NCBI RefSeq assembly: GCF_900231835.1
Contig: NZ_OCTN01000003.1
Span: 62,001-126,000 of the forward strand
From: Pontivivens marinum
Lineage (GTDB): Bacteria; Pseudomonadota; Alphaproteobacteria; Rhodobacterales; Rhodobacteraceae
Direction of reading: 5' to 3'
DNA length: 64,000 nucleotides
Shown here: positions 19,054-27,683 of the stretch, piece after piece
How the letters are laid out: the number at the start of each line of letters is the position of its first letter
Position numbering within the stretch: the first letter of the stretch is position 1
Made by a program: the position numbers and the translations under genes
Notes under the pieces: model-generated
Told to the model about the DNA's origin: nothing
What the model saw: the letters and a program-made list of their open reading frames with translations, nothing else
Databases searched by the model: none

Positions 19054-19262
19054 GATGTGCTATATGCTCATGAGGTGTGACAGGTAAATGACGTTGCCCC
19101 AACCATGCTGCGACAGTGTCCACCGTGCAAGGTGGCAGTCCCGCGCATCCACAAGCCGCCTTAATTTCATACGCCCCTACGGAACTTAGCCCCCTGCCAA
19201 CTTGTCGCGCCCCCTCGTGCATCGTACATGTTAGGCAACGATCCATTCAAACGAGGGACAAT

Positions 19263-19607
19263 ATGTTCAAGGGACTGGGCCAAATCGGCGACATGGCAAA
19301 GGTCATGAAGCAAGCACAGGAAATGCAGGGCAAGATGGAGGAGGCGCAGGAGCGTCTGAACACCATCGAGGTTGAGGGACAGGCAGGCGGCGGTCTGGTC
19401 ACAGCCCGCGCCACGGCCAAGGGTGAGCTGACAGGCATCACCATTTCCGACGATCTGTTCAAGCCCGAGGAGCGTGAAGTGGTCGAGGACCTGATCCTCG
19501 CCGCGATCAAGGACGCACAGTCGCGCGCCTCGGATGCCTCGCAGGCCGAAATGGCCAAGGTGACTGAGGGCCTGCAACTGCCACCCGGCATGAAACTGCC
19601 CTTCTGA
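19263..19607 (+). CDS. ybaB: Nucleoid-associated protein, YbaB/EbfC family
   Basis: 114 aa, with CGAGGGACA before the ATG. Small DNA-binding protein, mostly charged helix: MAKVMKQAQEMQGKMEEAQE at the N-terminus and PPGMKLPF at the C-terminus are family hallmarks. In most bacteria it is the middle gene of dnaX-ybaB-recR. Here dnaX is absent upstream (ppk is divergent) and a ketoacyl synthase separates it from recR, which is unusual. Confidence 0.92.
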   Translation: MFKGLGQIGDMAKVMKQAQEMQGKMEEAQERLNTIEVEGQAGGGLVTARATAKGELTGITISDDLFKPEEREVVEDLILAAIKDAQSRASDASQAEMAKVTEGLQLPPGMKLPF

Positions 19608-19659
19608 TCCCCCTCCGCCACGGCGGTAACGGCCCATTTTGAAATCGAGGAAACGTCTC

Positions 19660-20784
19660 ATGCATCAACCCGCAATCACGGGAACCGGCGTGTTCACACC
19701 GTCGCAGATCATCACGAATGACGAACTCGTCGTGGCCTTTAACGCCTATGCGGACCTGTATAACGCAGAAAACGCCGCCGCGATCGACGCTGGAGAGGTC
19801 GCGGCGAAAACCCACTCCAACGCGGATTTCATCTTTGCCGCGTCGGGGATCGAGCAACGCTATGTGCTGGATAAGGAGGGGGTGCTGGACCCCACCCGCA
19901 TGTATCCCCGTTTCCGTGAGCGTTCCGATGATGAACCATCCCTGATGGCCGAAATCGCGGTTGAGGCGGCAACCACGGCCCTGAAACAGGCAGGCCGCAG
20001 CCCCCGCGATGTGGACGCCGTGATTTGCGCCGCGTCGAATATGGAACGCGCCTATCCAGCAATGGCGGTCGAGATTCAGCAGCTTCTGGGGATCGAGGGC
20101 TTTGCCTTTGACATGAACGTCGCGTGCTCCTCGGCCACGTTCGGCCTGCAACAGGCGGCGGATATGATCCGCTCCGGCTCCGCACGTTCGGTGCTGATGG
20201 TGAACCCCGAGATTACGTCGGGCCATCTGGAATGGCGCGACCGTGATTGCCACTTCATCTTCGGTGATGTGTGTACGGCGGTTCTGGTGGAACGGTCCGA
20301 CGATGCACGCGGCGTGCGGTTCGACATCGTGGACACCCGCCTGCTGACGCAATTCTCGAATAATATCCGCAATAATAACGGCTTCCTACGCCGCACCCGC
20401 CCCCACGGGGTCGAGGATCGCCGGGATATGCAATTCATGCAGGAGGGCCGAAAGGTCTTCAAACAGGTGGTCCCCACCGTTGCAAAATTGATGAGCGAAC
20501 ACCTCGCCGATAATGACATCGCCCCCGATGATCTGAAACGGATGTGGCTGCATCAGGCCAATAAATCCATGAACGACCTGATCGGTAAAAAGGTGATGGG
20601 CCGCGAACCCACCCGCGATGAACAACCGAATATCCTGCAAGATTATGCGAATACCTCCTCAGCGGGTTCGATCATCGCATTCTCCAAATATTCCGATGAT
20701 TTCAAACCGGGTGATCTGGGCGTGATCTGTTCATTTGGGGCGGGCTATTCTGTCGGCTCCGTCATTGTGCGCCGCGCGGGATAA
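19660..20784 (+). CDS. Beta-ketoacyl-ACP synthase III family protein
   Basis: 374 aa, with GAGGAAA ahead of the ATG at 19660. Thiolase-fold enzyme that condenses an acyl-CoA starter with malonyl-ACP. The full Cys-His-Asn triad is visible: C156 in NVACSSATFG, H298 in WLHQANKSMN, N331 in YANTSSAGS. It is longer than E. coli FabH (317 aa) because of an insertion near 30-60 and more loop sequence at 225-265. This matches the branch of FabH-like proteins that handle medium-chain or special starters in proteobacteria rather than the housekeeping acetyl-CoA enzyme. It lies between ybaB and recR, where no lipid gene is expected. Confidence 0.85.
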   Translation: MHQPAITGTGVFTPSQIITNDELVVAFNAYADLYNAENAAAIDAGEVAAKTHSNADFIFAASGIEQRYVLDKEGVLDPTRMYPRFRERSDDEPSLMAEIAVEAATTALKQAGRSPRDVDAVICAASNMERAYPAMAVEIQQLLGIEGFAFDMNVACSSATFGLQQAADMIRSGSARSVLMVNPEITSGHLEWRDRDCHFIFGDVCTAVLVERSDDARGVRFDIVDTRLLTQFSNNIRNNNGFLRRTRPHGVEDRRDMQFMQEGRKVFKQVVPTVAKLMSEHLADNDIAPDDLKRMWLHQANKSMNDLIGKKVMGREPTRDEQPNILQDYANTSSAGSIIAFSKYSDDFKPGDLGVICSFGAGYSVGSVIVRRAG

Positions 20785-20834
20785 TGGGCGCGGGGCGGCT
20801 TGCCCAATGACCTGCGACCTGCCACATCTATGCC

Positions 20835-21431
20835 ATGCCTGACGCACCTTTAGATGACCTCATCGGCCTATTGGCCCGCCTGCCCGGCCTCGGCCCACGC
20901 TCCGCTAGGCGCGCGGCGCTGGCGCTTGTACGAAAACGGCGGGTGCTGCTGGAACCACTGGCCGCCGCGATGGCTGATGTGGCGGAACATGCCCGCGAAT
21001 GCCTGATTTGCGGCAATATCGGCACGTCCGAGCGATGCGATATCTGCACCGATCCAAAGCGCGATCCGACAACCCTATGCGTCGTCGAATCCGTGGCTGA
21101 CCTATGGGCGATGGAGCGGGCGCAGGTGTTCCGCGGTCGCTATCACGTTATGGGCGGCACGCTCAGCGCGCTGGACGGGATCGGCCCCGAGGACCTGAAC
21201 CTGCCGCGCATGGCGCAGCGCATCGCGGATGATTCGGTGACCGAGGTGATTCTGGCCCTCGGCGCGACCGTCGATGGGCAAACCACGGCGCATTACATCG
21301 CCGATATGCTTGAGGATCGCGGCATCCCCGTCACCTCCCTCGCGCAGGGCGTACCTGTGGGGGGTGAGCTGGATTACCTCGACGATGGCACAATCACGGC
21401 TGCGCTTAGCGCGCGCCGTCAGATGCGATAA
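20835..21431 (+). CDS. recR: Recombination mediator RecR
   Basis: 198 aa. With RecO and RecF it loads RecA on SSB-coated gaps. It shows the helix-hairpin-helix [11 protein letters not shown], the zinc finger [16 protein letters not shown], and a Toprim domain with CVVES and [14 protein letters not shown]. It ends 13 bases before the 3' end of the oppositely oriented SRP RNA gene. ATG at 20835 is taken; another ATG lies 5 bases upstream in a different frame. Confidence 0.94.
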   Translation: MPDAPLDDLIGLLARLPGLGPRSARRAALALVRKRRVLLEPLAAAMADVAEHARECLICGNIGTSERCDICTDPKRDPTTLCVVESVADLWAMERAQVFRGRYHVMGGTLSALDGIGPEDLNLPRMAQRIADDSVTEVILALGATVDGQTTAHYIADMLEDRGIPVTSLAQGVPVGGELDYLDDGTITAALSARRQMR

Positions 21432-21443
21432 TCCAAGGGAATT

Positions 21444-21546
21444 GGGTGAGAGGCTGGACGACGACCCAAGCGGGGCTCGTTGTGGCTGCTGCCTTCCGGC
21501 TCTGACCAGGTTGGCGAGGCGCCTGCCCGCGCCAACCTCTCACCCC
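21444..21546 (-). ncRNA. ffs: Signal recognition particle RNA (4.5S, small bacterial type)
   Basis: About 103 nt on the minus strand. The ends pair (GGGGTGAGAGG with CCTCTCACCC), and the apical region reads CCTGGTCAGAGCCGGAAGG then CAGCAGCC, the diagnostic GGAA-capped Ffh-binding hairpin with its asymmetric internal loop. It works with Ffh in co-translational membrane targeting. It is convergent with recR. A location near recR/ybaB is common in Rhodobacterales. Confidence 0.93.
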
Positions 21547-21680
21547 GACAGATAGTCCGCCTGCTCGCGGAACGCAAGCCGATGCTGCGTTAACATTTTC
21601 ACCCCGCCAGACAGCGTGCCAGCCGCATAGCAGCCTGATAGCAGCCACAGCGCAGCCCGTGTCTTTCGCGGTTAACCTTC

Positions 21681-21727
21681 GCAATTGCAGCAATTTGCTT
21701 GACGATACGCTCGCACATAAATATCGA
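21681..21727 (+). promoter_or_regulatory. Candidate promoter and tandem palindromes upstream of mcl1
   Basis: GCAATTGC (21681-21688) and GCAATTTGC (21690-21698) stand side by side and abut TTGACG, which is 17 bases from TATCGA (21722-21727), a plausible sigma-70 pair. Repressors or activators of short-chain acyl-CoA genes (ScfR/RamB group) bind TTTGCAAA-like sites; these are related but not identical, so the link is tentative. The rest of the 220-base gap before mcl1 shows nothing else. Confidence 0.4.
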
Positions 21728-21770
21728 TACAGGCAAATATTTAGCAACTTTATGTCGCATCGGAAAAATC

Positions 21771-22730
21771 ATGTCCTTCAAGGTACAGCCCCAAGCCCCC
21801 GCCGTTCCCAATCGTTGTCAGCTCTTCGGCCCCGGCTCGCGCCCTGCAATCTTTGAGAAGATGGCAGCCTCTGCCGCTGATGTGATCAACCTCGATCTGG
21901 AGGATTCGGTCAGCCCGTCGGACAAGGATAACGCCCGCAAAAACGTCATCGACGCGATCAACGATATCGACTGGGGCACCAAAACCCTCAGCGTGCGGAT
22001 CAACGGGTTGGACACGCCATATTGGTATCGCGATGTGATTGATGTCCTTGAAAACGCTGGAGAACGCATTGACCGCTTTATGATTCCAAAGGTCGGTTGC
22101 GCAGGCGATATCTACGCTGTAGATGCCTTGGTCAGCGCAGTTGAGGCCGCAAAGGGCCGCACCAAAAAGGTCGGCTTCGAGGTGATTATCGAAACCGCCG
22201 CGGGCCTCGCCCATGTTGAGGAAATCGCCGCCGCCTCGCCCCGCATGCAGGCGATGAGCCTCGGCGCCGCCGATTACGCCGCCAGCATGGGCATGCAAAC
22301 CACGGGAATCGGTGGAACGCAGGAAAATTACTACATGCGCACCCCGGATGGCGCGACGCACTGGTCCGATCCATGGCACGCCCCCACCGTCGCCATCGTC
22401 GCCGCCTGCCGCACCCACGGCCTGCTGCCAGTAGACGGCCCGTTCGGAGATTTCTCGGATGATCAAGGGTTTACCGCACAAGCACGCCGCTCTGCCACGC
22501 TGGGAATGGTCGGCAAATGGGCGATCCACCCCAAACAGGTTGCCCTGTCCAACGAGGTTTTCACCCCGTCCGAGGCACAAATAACCGAGGCCCGCGAAAT
22601 CCTTGCCGCCATGGCTGAGGCAGAGGCATCCGGCCAAGGTGCCGCCGTTTATAAGGGACGCTTAGTCGATTTGGCCTCGATTCGGCAGGCCGAGGTGATC
22701 GTTAAGCAATCCGAAATGATTACAGGGTAA
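21771..22730 (+). CDS. mcl1: L-malyl-CoA / beta-methylmalyl-CoA lyase
   Basis: 319 aa from the ATG at 21771, with GGAAAA upstream. Reversible aldolase of the CitE/Mcl family that splits malyl-CoA to acetyl-CoA and glyoxylate and methylmalyl-CoA to propionyl-CoA and glyoxylate, central to the ethylmalonyl-CoA pathway and 3-hydroxypropionate chemistry. PNRCQLFGPGSRP at the start, the acidic metal-site segment INLDLEDSV, and GMQTTGIGGTQENYY are close to Rhodobacter Mcl1. It is a single transcription unit followed after 108 bases by accA. Confidence 0.93.
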   Translation: MSFKVQPQAPAVPNRCQLFGPGSRPAIFEKMAASAADVINLDLEDSVSPSDKDNARKNVIDAINDIDWGTKTLSVRINGLDTPYWYRDVIDVLENAGERIDRFMIPKVGCAGDIYAVDALVSAVEAAKGRTKKVGFEVIIETAAGLAHVEEIAAASPRMQAMSLGAADYAASMGMQTTGIGGTQENYYMRTPDGATHWSDPWHAPTVAIVAACRTHGLLPVDGPFGDFSDDQGFTAQARRSATLGMVGKWAIHPKQVALSNEVFTPSEAQITEAREILAAMAEAEASGQGAAVYKGRLVDLASIRQAEVIVKQSEMITG

Positions 22731-22838
22731 GGATGTAGGACCCGTATATGCGGGCCGTCACATTTCTAACTTATACAGGGAATTGCAATTCAGCCCCACA
22801 GCCGCCTATATCTTCAGTAGAAACGCACGAGGGGCGAC

Positions 22839-23795
22839 ATGCAAAATTATCTCGACTTCGAAAAGGGTCTAGCTGAAATTGAGGGCAAGGCGGAGGAGCT
22901 ACGCGCCCTCGCCCGCCAGGACCCCGAGATGGACGTTGAGGAAGAAGCCGCCGCGCTGGATAAAAAGGCGCAGGCACTTCTTTCCGATCTTTACCGTGAC
23001 CTGACACCGTGGCGCAAAGCACAGGTTGCGCGCCATCCCAGCAGGCCACATTGCAAGGATTACATCGAGGCACTGTTCACGGAATACACTCCGCTGGCCG
23101 GTGATCGTAACTTTGCTGACGATCCCGCCGTCATGGGCGGCTTGGCACGGCTCAATGATCGTCCGGTTGTTGTGATCGGTCAGGAAAAGGGCAACGATAC
23201 GGCCAGCCGCATCGCCCGGAACTTTGGCATGATGCGGCCTGAGGGATATCGAAAAGTGGTTCGCCTGATGGATCTGGCGGATCGATTTAACCTGCCCGTC
23301 ATCACCTTGGTCGATACGCAGGGCGCATATCCGGGTAAGGGCGCTGAGGAACGCGGCCAGTCCGAGGCAATCGCCCGCTCGACTGAAAAGTGCCTATCCA
23401 TTCGCGTACCCCTGATCTCCGTCATCATTGGTGAGGGGATGTCCGGCGGCGCAATCGCGCTGACCACGGGCAACAAGGTCGCGATGTTGGAGCACGCAAT
23501 CTACACCGTGATCTCGCCCGAGGGTTGCGCGTCGATCCTGTGGAAAAACGCCGAGAAAATGCGTGAGGCAGCCGAGGCGCTGCGCCTAACTGCGCAGAAC
23601 CTGCGCCAGTTGCGTGTTATCGACCGCATCATTGATGAACCCATCGGCGGCGCACAGCGCAATCCCGATGCCGCCATCGCGGCTGTTGGGCGCACATTGA
23701 CGGCGTTGCTCGCCGAATTTGATGGCAAGGATCGCGACGAGATCCGGTCGGATCGCCGCAAGAAATTCCTAGAGATGGGCGCTGTCGCCCTGTGA
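22839..23795 (+). CDS. accA: Acetyl-CoA carboxylase carboxyltransferase subunit alpha
   Basis: 318 aa. Transfers the carboxyl group from biotin-BCCP to acetyl-CoA with AccD, the first step of fatty acid synthesis. The N-terminal coiled region ([18 protein letters not shown]) and the crotonase-like core with [27 protein letters not shown] and [11 protein letters not shown] are typical. A good terminator follows. Confidence 0.95.
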   Translation: MQNYLDFEKGLAEIEGKAEELRALARQDPEMDVEEEAAALDKKAQALLSDLYRDLTPWRKAQVARHPSRPHCKDYIEALFTEYTPLAGDRNFADDPAVMGGLARLNDRPVVVIGQEKGNDTASRIARNFGMMRPEGYRKVVRLMDLADRFNLPVITLVDTQGAYPGKGAEERGQSEAIARSTEKCLSIRVPLISVIIGEGMSGGAIALTTGNKVAMLEHAIYTVISPEGCASILWKNAEKMREAAEALRLTAQNLRQLRVIDRIIDEPIGGAQRNPDAAIAAVGRTLTALLAEFDGKDRDEIRSDRRKKFLEMGAVAL

Positions 23796-23802
23796 TTTAG
23801 GG

Positions 23803-23828
23803 GGCCGTCGCAGGGCGGCCTCTTTATT
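23803..23828 (+). terminator. Intrinsic terminator of accA
   Basis: 7-bp stem GGCCGTC/GGCGGCC (one G-T pair) with tetraloop GCAG, directly followed by TCTTTATT. It sits 8 bases after the accA stop and overlaps the last codons of the convergent plsC-like gene. Confidence 0.8.
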
Positions 23829-24534
23829 ATGCTCCTGAATCAATCAGTAATGCGGTCGAGGCAGGCTCAATCTCCCCCTCCAATCGAGCTAGAAATTCCT
23901 CCGTTCCCAACCCCTGCGGAATCACGGGTAAAAACTCGATAACGGCCACACCCGGCCGACGCAGGATCGAATTGCGCCCCCAGAATACACCAGCATTGGT
24001 GGCGGCAGGAACGCAAGGCAGCCCGAAATTCTTGTACAGCGCCGCGGCACCACGTTTGTAGCGCGCAACTGCACCAGGAACCACGCGAGTGCCCTGCGGA
24101 TAGATCACGATCTGACCGGGGTCGTCACGCTCCTCAGCCACGTTATCCAACAGCTCCCCCATTGCGCCCTTGGCTGTACGGTTGACCGGCGCGCAGCCGA
24201 TTTGCATCGCATAGAACCCGACGATGGGCGTCCATTTGACGGAGCTTTTCATCACGAATTTCGGGCGCGGCAGGGTGCCCATCAGCATGATAATATCCAG
24301 AAAGCTCTGATGCTTGGCCGCGACGATGCATTCGCCCTGTGGGATTTCACCACGGACCTCAACCTTTACGCCGACGATCCATTTCAACAGCCAGAACACG
24401 ATGTAGCAGTAGCGGCTCATAAACCAATAGGCCGTATCGCGTGACAGAACGGCCGGAATAGCGCCGATAATGCCCATCACCAGCATGACAACATACATTG
24501 CAATCGAGAAGATCAGAGAGCGGATCAGCAGCAT
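23827..24534 (-). CDS. plsC: 1-acyl-sn-glycerol-3-phosphate acyltransferase
   Basis: 235 aa from the ATG at 24534, with CGAGGT upstream. Membrane enzyme that makes phosphatidic acid. An N-terminal hydrophobic segment, KHQSFLDI (catalytic Hx4D), PVNRTAKGAM and YPQGTRVVPG (substrate-binding motifs) are present. It lies 13 bases after ftsX and is probably in the ftsEX transcript. Of the two PlsC-like proteins in the window, this one is the more likely housekeeping phospholipid enzyme. Confidence 0.87.
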   Translation of the reverse strand: MLLIRSLIFSIAMYVVMLVMGIIGAIPAVLSRDTAYWFMSRYCYIVFWLLKWIVGVKVEVRGEIPQGECIVAAKHQSFLDIIMLMGTLPRPKFVMKSSVKWTPIVGFYAMQIGCAPVNRTAKGAMGELLDNVAEERDDPGQIVIYPQGTRVVPGAVARYKRGAAALYKNFGLPCVPAATNAGVFWGRNSILRRPGVAVIEFLPVIPQGLGTEEFLARLEGEIEPASTALLIDSGA

Positions 24535-24547
24535 GAATATACCTCGG

Positions 24548-25441
24548 TCAGCGGTCTTCCAGATGGCGTAGCGCACGATACGCGGCCATACGGGTTGCGA
24601 TAAATGCGGTTATGGCAGCGATTAGCGGAACTGTCAGCAACAACGCCCATTGCTGCCCCTGCGGGCCCAAGCGGGTAACGAATGCGGCCTCGGTCGCGAC
24701 ATCGGGCATGAACAATAAACCCAGCGCGGCCAACACCGTACCGACCATTGCCCCGCCAAGCGCGCGCAACGTGAACCGCCGGACAAAGGCACGGGCGATA
24801 TAGGCATCCCGCGCCCCGATCAGGCGCAGAGTGCGGATAATCGGCTCATTCGCGGCCAGCGCGGCCTGTGCCGCCAGCGTAATCATGCCCGCCGTGGCCA
24901 GACCGATCAGGGCCAAGGCCCCCAACCCAAACAGCCGCAACCGCTCCGCCGCAGCAACCATCGGGCGCCGCCAACGGGTGTGATCGTCATAGACGGCATC
25001 GGGTGCCTCACCCTGTAAACGCAGGCGCAGGCCGTCGCCATCAGGTCCGGCCTCGGTTTCCTCCATCACGATCACGCGCGGCACGGGCAAAACGTCCAGC
25101 GTCAGTTCGGTGCCCAACCACGGGGCCAGCAATTCGCGCTGCTCCTCCTGATCCAACAGACGCGCAGATTCGATTCCGGGAGTAGTGCGCACCGCCGCCA
25201 GTGCTGCATTTGCCTGCGCATCCATATCGCCTGCGGGCGCAAGAATGGTGACGGTTGAGGAGCGTGCCAGCTCCGATGACCACCGATCCGCCAACCGATC
25301 CGTAGCAAAACACGCCGCCAGAGCCGCCACCGCCAGCGCCGCCATAGCCAGAGAGACCAACGCAACCAGCCATGCGGTAAAGCCGGAGGGCGGTACGATC
25401 CCCTCGGAATGCGATCCGGTTAGCAAGCTTGCGACCTTCAC
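24548..25441 (-). CDS. ftsX: Cell division protein FtsX (permease-like)
   Basis: 297 aa from a GTG start that overlaps the ftsE stop as GTGA. FtsX has four membrane helices and an extracytoplasmic domain that links FtsE to peptidoglycan hydrolases such as EnvC-type proteins. Helices are visible at about 23-45, 170-195, 220-245 and 265-290. Sequence identity in FtsX is low, so assignment rests on topology and the ftsE overlap. Confidence 0.85.
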   Translation of the reverse strand: MKVASLLTGSHSEGIVPPSGFTAWLVALVSLAMAALAVAALAACFATDRLADRWSSELARSSTVTILAPAGDMDAQANAALAAVRTTPGIESARLLDQEEQRELLAPWLGTELTLDVLPVPRVIVMEETEAGPDGDGLRLRLQGEAPDAVYDDHTRWRRPMVAAAERLRLFGLGALALIGLATAGMITLAAQAALAANEPIIRTLRLIGARDAYIARAFVRRFTLRALGGAMVGTVLAALGLLFMPDVATEAAFVTRLGPQGQQWALLLTVPLIAAITAFIATRMAAYRALRHLEDR

Positions 25442-26115
25442 AAATCCGCTCCCGCCATCTGTAACCGCCCCTTGGCCAAGCGTAGGACGCGCGCGTTCAC
25501 ATCCGCCTTTGCCGTGCGGATCAGGTTCATGTCATGGGTGGCAATCACCACCGCCTTGCCCAATTTATTCAATTCAACCAATAGCCTCAACACACGCTCC
25601 GCCATCGCCCAGTCCAGATTGCCCGTAGGCTCATCCGCGAACACGATGTCAGGGGATACAATAACGGCGCGGGCCAATGCGGCGCGTTGTCGTTCACCAC
25701 CGGATAGCTCAGGCGGCAGGGCATAGGCCCGCGTGCTCAATCCAACCCAATCCAGCAGATCGTCAATGTCACGCTCCACATCCGGCCCCGTTCGTCCGGC
25801 GACGCGCAGGGGCAGCATGACGTTTTCGCGCAATGACAGATGGTCGAGGAAAACACAGTTCTGGTGCATCACGCCGATACGCCGCCGCATATCGGCCACG
25901 TCGTCGCGATCTAGGTTGACGACTTCACGCTCGAACATGGTCATGCGGCCATCCGTTGGACGCAGGGCGAGGTAGCACATCTTGAGAAATGTGGTTTTTC
26001 CGGCCCCAGACGGACCGGTTAGAAAGTGGAATGATCCAGGCGCAATGTCTAACGTTACATCAGACAGAATGCGATCCTGACCGTAGCTAAACCCGGCGGA
26101 CTCAAAACCGATCAC
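25438..26115 (-). CDS. ftsE: Cell division ATP-binding protein FtsE
   Basis: 225 aa from a GTG start at 26115 preceded by AAAGGGGA; upstream in-frame sequence is not family-like. ABC ATPase with Walker [10 protein letters not shown], signature LSGGERQR and Walker [13 protein letters not shown]. FENVxxxY-type start (FESAGFSYG) and [11 protein letters not shown] are characteristic. It forms an operon with ftsX and plsC and is divergent from the zinc-ribbon gene, a frequent arrangement in Rhodobacterales. Confidence 0.92.
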   Translation of the reverse strand: MIGFESAGFSYGQDRILSDVTLDIAPGSFHFLTGPSGAGKTTFLKMCYLALRPTDGRMTMFEREVVNLDRDDVADMRRRIGVMHQNCVFLDHLSLRENVMLPLRVAGRTGPDVERDIDDLLDWVGLSTRAYALPPELSGGERQRAALARAVIVSPDIVFADEPTGNLDWAMAERVLRLLVELNKLGKAVVIATHDMNLIRTAKADVNARVLRLAKGRLQMAGADL

Positions 26116-26273
26116 GTCATTCCCCTTTGTCGAACTGGCAGACCATTGCAGATGCACGTCGCGGGAACAATAGTTCGGCCCTAGGCACCGTGTGAATTGC
26201 GGGTTAGGGTCTGCTACCACGGTTCATCCTGAGGGGGGTAACCGGCTGTGAATTGCTTTTCTAGGGGGACGTT

Positions 26274-27683
26274 GTGCGTCTGATATGTCCGAACTGTGCA
26301 ACACAATACGAAGTCGCGGACTCTGATGTTCCCGCTGCGGGCCGCGTCGTTCAATGTGGTATCTGCGAAACCGAATGGACAGCCATGCGTCCGGTCGCGG
26401 AACCAGAGGACACCGCACCTATCGTTCTGCCACCGGTGCAGGCCGCCGCGCCATCCGCGCCGCCAGCCTATATTGCGCCACCGGCCGATATTGCCAGCGC
26501 GATTTCCGACGCATTAGGCGAACAGATTGTGCCGGAGGAGGAAGTCTATGCCTCTGATGATCGCCTCAGCATGGATGTTGATGAGGAAGAGGAGCAGCCC
26601 GACGCGGCGGCCAATGCCTCGGATTTCGACGCAGAGGCATTGCGCGCATTGCTATCGCGGCAGGTCGGCACATCCGCGCCGATTGACGAACCTGTTGAGG
26701 CTGAGCCTGCTGTCGATGAACCGGATGCCGATGATCTGATCGCAGATATCGTCGAGGCAGCCACCGCACCTGACCCCACTCGAATGCCTGAGGCTGAGGC
26801 TGAGGCTGAGGCTGAGGCTGAGGCTGAGGCTGAGGCTGAGGCTGAGGCTGAGGCTGAGGCTGAGGCTGAGGAAACTCCCGCCGAACTCGCGCCGGAGCAA
26901 GAGGTTCAGCCCGAAGAAATCCCCGACACGCCAGAACCCGAGGTTGAGCCGGAAGCTGATTTCAGCATCCCGCCCGTACCCCAGGATGACGCCGCCCGCG
27001 CCAACGCAGATGCCGCGTTTGAGGCGATGCGTGCCCGCCGCGCCGAACGCCGCGCCCAGCGTGAGGCAGCCGCCGCCGAAAAAGCAGCGCGACAGGCGCC
27101 AGCAGAAACCGTTATATCCCCGCCGGTTGAGGTTGTGGAGGAAGCACCCGCCTCGATTGATGACGCGGATTCCGTGCTGAACGACCTGCGTCGCATTCTG
27201 GATGAGCCGGAAACGCCGGCGCCTGCTGCCTTTGTTGAGCCGGAGCCGGAAACACTCGAACCTGTACCAGCCGCCCCCGTGCGCGCACGGCCACAGCGCC
27301 CGACACGTCCGTCGGCAGATGCTGCGCCGGAGGCACCGGAAGTGGTTGAGCCGATCGCCGCAACTCCGCGTCCGGAACGCCCCGGCCGTCCGACAACGGC
27401 TCCGGCACAGGCACCTGCGACGCTAGACGTTCCGCAGGAAACAGATCCCCTGCCCGAGGCAGAGATTGAGGCCGAAGCCCCTGCTGAGACTGCCCCAAAA
27501 CGTGGTCGCGCCGGATTGGGCTTTATCACTGCGCTGCTGCTGGCATTGATCGCTGCGGCTGTCTATGTGCTGGCCCCCAACCTTGCATCCGCATTGCCCC
27601 AGGCGGCCCCCGCACTAGACGGGTATACCGCATGGATCGACGGGCTGCGGACAGCGATTTCCGCGATTGTAAGCGGCGCTTAA
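26274..27683 (+). CDS. Zinc-ribbon (MJ0042) membrane protein with a long acidic, repeat-containing linker
   Basis: 469 aa from a GTG start at 26274, with TAGGGGGA upstream. The N-terminal MRLICPNCATQYEV and VQCGICETEW give a CxxC...CxxC zinc ribbon of the MJ0042/zinc_ribbon_5 type. A very acidic, Ala/Pro/Glu-rich linker follows, holding 13 exact Glu-Ala pairs, and one transmembrane helix (about 413-430) lies near the C-terminus. The cytoplasmic ribbon and tail-anchor-like helix suggest a membrane-tethered regulator, but no function is known. Position next to ftsE is conserved in related genomes. Confidence 0.8.
   Translation: MRLICPNCATQYEVADSDVPAAGRVVQCGICETEWTAMRPVAEPEDTAPIVLPPVQAAAPSAPPAYIAPPADIASAISDALGEQIVPEEEVYASDDRLSMDVDEEEEQPDAAANASDFDAEALRALLSRQVGTSAPIDEPVEAEPAVDEPDADDLIADIVEAATAPDPTRMPEAEAEAEAEAEAEAEAEAEAEAEAEAEETPAELAPEQEVQPEEIPDTPEPEVEPEADFSIPPVPQDDAARANADAAFEAMRARRAERRAQREAAAAEKAARQAPAETVISPPVEVVEEAPASIDDADSVLNDLRRILDEPETPAPAAFVEPEPETLEPVPAAPVRARPQRPTRPSADAAPEAPEVVEPIAATPRPERPGRPTTAPAQAPATLDVPQETDPLPEAEIEAEAPAETAPKRGRAGLGFITALLLALIAAAVYVLAPNLASALPQAAPALDGYTAWIDGLRTAISAIVSGA
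26790..26867 (+). repeat. Perfect hexanucleotide tandem repeat (GAGGCT)x13
   Basis: Thirteen exact GAGGCT copies in 78 bases encode (Glu-Ala)13 inside the zinc-ribbon protein. Because the unit is 6 bases, copy-number change keeps the reading frame and would only alter linker length. The lack of any silent change implies recent expansion by slippage. Confidence 0.95.

Noticed and set aside
19054-19262. Small CCACC/GGTGG hairpin upstream of ybaB considered as a tRNA or riboswitch remnant
   Set aside because: No cloverleaf, T-loop or known riboswitch core; just a 5-bp stem in a divergent promoter region.
26790-26867. Tandem repeat considered as a CRISPR-like array
   Set aside because: The unit is 6 bases with no spacers and lies in a coding frame.
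26652-26900. Minus-strand frame encoding a long Leu-Ser repeat
   Set aside because: It is only the reverse reading of the GAGGCT repeat within the zinc-ribbon gene.
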